From Bacteroidia bacterium (GTDB taxonomy: Bacteria > Bacteroidota > Bacteroidia > NS11-12g > UBA955): a stretch of DNA of 64,000 nucleotides. Positions 61,823-64,000 of this stretch are shown here, in pieces (positions within the stretch are counted from its first letter, which is position 1; every line of letters begins with the position of its first letter). Position numbers and translations under genes: made by a program. The notes under the pieces are model-generated. The model did not search any database. It saw nothing but the letters and a program-made list of their open reading frames with translations, and was not told where the DNA came from. The stretch spans positions 1 through 64,000 of the forward strand of contig JAOASJ010000008.1 in NCBI GenBank assembly GCA_030158725.1. The letters run 5' to 3'.

Positions 61823-63345
61823 AACAAAGGAATACCATCCATTTCGGCTGGTATTTGAATGTCCATCATTTTTAGAATACTTGGCGCAACATCGGCCAAT
61901 TTACCTTTATGGTTTAGGGCTTTGCATTTATCACTGATAATAAAGCAAGGCACTGGATTCATGCTATGGGCTGTATTTGGTGAACCATCAGGATTGCGGG
62001 CTTCATCAGAATTCCCGTGGTCTGCAATGATAAACATTTGATATCCCTTCGACACAGCCAACTCAACCAATCTTTTCACGCACCCATCTACAGTTTCTGC
62101 AGCCTTTATAATTGCTTCCCAAACACCGGTATGTCCTACCATATCTGTATTTGCGAAGTTCAAACAAATAAAATCAAATTGTTCTGAAGCCACTGCTGCT
62201 TCAATTTTATCGGTCAAAAGCAAAGCACTCATTTCCGGTTGTAAATCGTAAGTCGCAACTTTAGGAGAAGGTTCCATAATTCTAGATTCTCCTTCAAAAG
62301 GCTCTTCTCTTCCACCTGAGAAGAAGAATGTAACATGGGGATACTTTTCTGTTTCAGCACTTCTCAATTGGGTTTTGCCCTGAGAACTTATGACTTCACC
62401 AAGCGTGTTGTTGACATTGCTAGAATGAAATACAACGTGAACGCCTTCGTAAGTAGCATCATATTCCGTCATGGTGGCATAAAACAACTTTAGTTTTTTC
62501 ATTCCAAAATCAGGAAAATCAGTTTGTGTAAGCGCTTGAGTAATTTGTCTACCTCTATCGGTTCTGAAATTAAAACACAATACCGCATCATCATCTTTAA
62601 TAGTGGCCAAAGCATTGTTTTCAGCATCGACAATTACAGAAGCTTGGATAAACTCATCCGTAATATTTCCATCATACGCCGCTTGAATGGCATCTGTAGC
62701 TGAATGGAAACTTTTGCCATTGCCATTAACCATTAAATCGTATGCCAAGTGAATTCTTTCCCAACGCTTATCTCTATCCATAGCATAGTAGCGCCCTATT
62801 ATGGATGCTATTTTTGCATTGGTGTTTTCGATCTTAGATTCTAAATATTGAACAAATGCTTTTCCACTGTTTGGATCGGTGTCACGTCCATCCGTAAATG
62901 CATGGATAAAAATATGCTGAACACCTTTTTCTGTGAATATTTTACACAGTGAAATCAAATGCTCCATGCTGCTGTGCACGCCACCATCGCTTACCAATCC
63001 AGTTAAATGCAAAGGTTTCTTGTTTTGAATGCAATAGTTGGCCAAATCAGCAATTACCTTTTCATCGGCAGCAGAGCCATCTTCAAATTTCTTATTGATT
63101 AAAGCCAATTGTTGCCACACTACCCTACCTGCACCAATATTCATGTGACCAACTTCACTGTTACCCATCTGACCTTCTGGCAAACCAACAGCATTTCCAA
63201 AAGTAGTCAAAGTGGTATTGGGAACTGTATCAAACAATGAATCAACAAAAGGAGTTTTTGCATTGTAAATACCATCGGTAAAATCGTGTTTACCTATTCC
63301 CCAACCATCCAATATCATTAAGAAAACTTTGTTTTGATTTTGCAT
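61819..63345 (-). CDS. gpmI: 2,3-bisphosphoglycerate-independent phosphoglycerate mutase
   Basis: KVFLMILDGWGIG, GLPEGQMGNSEVGHMNIGAGRVV, DGRDTDPNSG, NFANTDMVGHTG, IADHGNSDEA; start moved to MQNQNKVF. Confidence 0.95.
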   Translation of the reverse strand: MQNQNKVFLMILDGWGIGKHDFTDGIYNAKTPFVDSLFDTVPNTTLTTFGNAVGLPEGQMGNSEVGHMNIGAGRVVWQQLALINKKFEDGSAADEKVIADLANYCIQNKKPLHLTGLVSDGGVHSSMEHLISLCKIFTEKGVQHIFIHAFTDGRDTDPNSGKAFVQYLESKIENTNAKIASIIGRYYAMDRDKRWERIHLAYDLMVNGNGKSFHSATDAIQAAYDGNITDEFIQASVIVDAENNALATIKDDDAVLCFNFRTDRGRQITQALTQTDFPDFGMKKLKLFYATMTEYDATYEGVHVVFHSSNVNNTLGEVISSQGKTQLRSAETEKYPHVTFFFSGGREEPFEGESRIMEPSPKVATYDLQPEMSALLLTDKIEAAVASEQFDFICLNFANTDMVGHTGVWEAIIKAAETVDGCVKRLVELAVSKGYQMFIIADHGNSDEARNPDGSPNTAHSMNPVPCFIISDKCKALNHKGKLADVAPSILKMMDIQIPAEMDGIPLF

Positions 63346-63441
63346 GCGGCAAAGGTAAATAAAATGCTTGAATCTGAGCAATGCTTGGGATCATGTAAAT
63401 TCAAGTCAAAGTTCAATGGATAGAATATCTATATTTGCAAG

Positions 63442-64000
63442 ATGGAACTACAACATATCAGTGCTTCGCTTAATTCAATTGTTACGGAAACGGCTCATTT
63501 CATTGCAGAGCAAAGAAAAAACTTTACCCTCGATGCAGTGAGTGACAAAGGCTTGAATCAATTGGTTAGCTATGTTGATGTAGAGGCTGAAAAATTATTG
63601 GTCAACGCCCTGAGCCGTTTGGTTCCTGAAGCTGGATTTATAACTGAAGAAAACACCAGTGATGTAGGACGTAAAACCTTAAATTGGATTATCGACCCTT
63701 TGGATGGAACCACCAACTTTATACATGGATTGCCTGTGTATTCGGTAAGTGTGGCCTTGGCTGAGGGGCAGGAAATACTGGTTGGAGCGGTATATGAAAT
63801 TGGCCGTAAAGAATTGTTTAGTGCCTGGAAAAACGGAGGTGCTTGGTGCAATGGGCAAGCCATTCATGTATCTAAAGAAACAGAATTAAAAAACAGCCTA
63901 ATGGCAACTGGCTTCCCATATTATGACTTTGAACAAATGGATGCATACATCCACACATTAAAAGACTTGATGCAAAGCACACATGGCTTAAGAAGAATGG
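63442..64000 (+). CDS. Inositol monophosphatase family protein (3' truncated by window edge)
   Basis: Hand translation from ATG 63442: MELQHISASLNSIVTETAHFIAEQRK...GFITEENTS...LNWIIDPLDGTTNFIHGLPVYSVSVALAEG; WIIDPLDGTTNF is the IMPase signature; not in supplied ORF track. Confidence 0.9.
   Translation, partial: MELQHISASLNSIVTETAHFIAEQRKNFTLDAVSDKGLNQLVSYVDVEAEKLLVNALSRLVPEAGFITEENTSDVGRKTLNWIIDPLDGTTNFIHGLPVYSVSVALAEGQEILVGAVYEIGRKELFSAWKNGGAWCNGQAIHVSKETELKNSLMATGFPYYDFEQMDAYIHTLKDLMQSTHGLRRM

Overview
The 64 kb window is a chromosomal segment from a Bacteroidota bacterium. Support for that comes from T9SS genes, Omp28-like proteins, CarboxypepD_reg TonB-dependent receptors, TAnnTTTGC-type -7 promoter boxes and AT-rich intergenic DNA. 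It is about 90% coding. Most content is housekeeping: rseP-hscB, parAB, thrS-infC-rpmI-rplT, accA, tcdA, menE-like, murF, uvrC/pabB, an mlaEFD-like lipid transport operon, purH, comB-like, gpmI, and a 3'-truncated inositol monophosphatase gene absent from the ORF track. Accessory or clade-specific content includes a type IX secretion block (porV-porU divergent from porP/SprF-gldJ-like), T9SS cargo, two large TonB/outer-membrane-barrel receptors, and a run of four consecutive Omp28/thioredoxin-like CxxC secreted proteins punctuated by near-identical terminator hairpins. No tRNA, rRNA, CRISPR array, transposase, prophage or recognisable defence system was seen. The observations most worth a second look are (1) a structured, GC-richer, non-coding block of about 300 bp between mlaE and purH that resembles a dispersed Bacteroidota intergenic element, (2) an infC gene with no AUG start, preceded by three in-frame AUA codons, (3) the Omp28-like CxxC array, and (4) a hairpin-rich rpmI-rplT leader followed by an L20 with a long Ala/Lys/Pro tail. 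I found no convincing wholly new multi-gene system.
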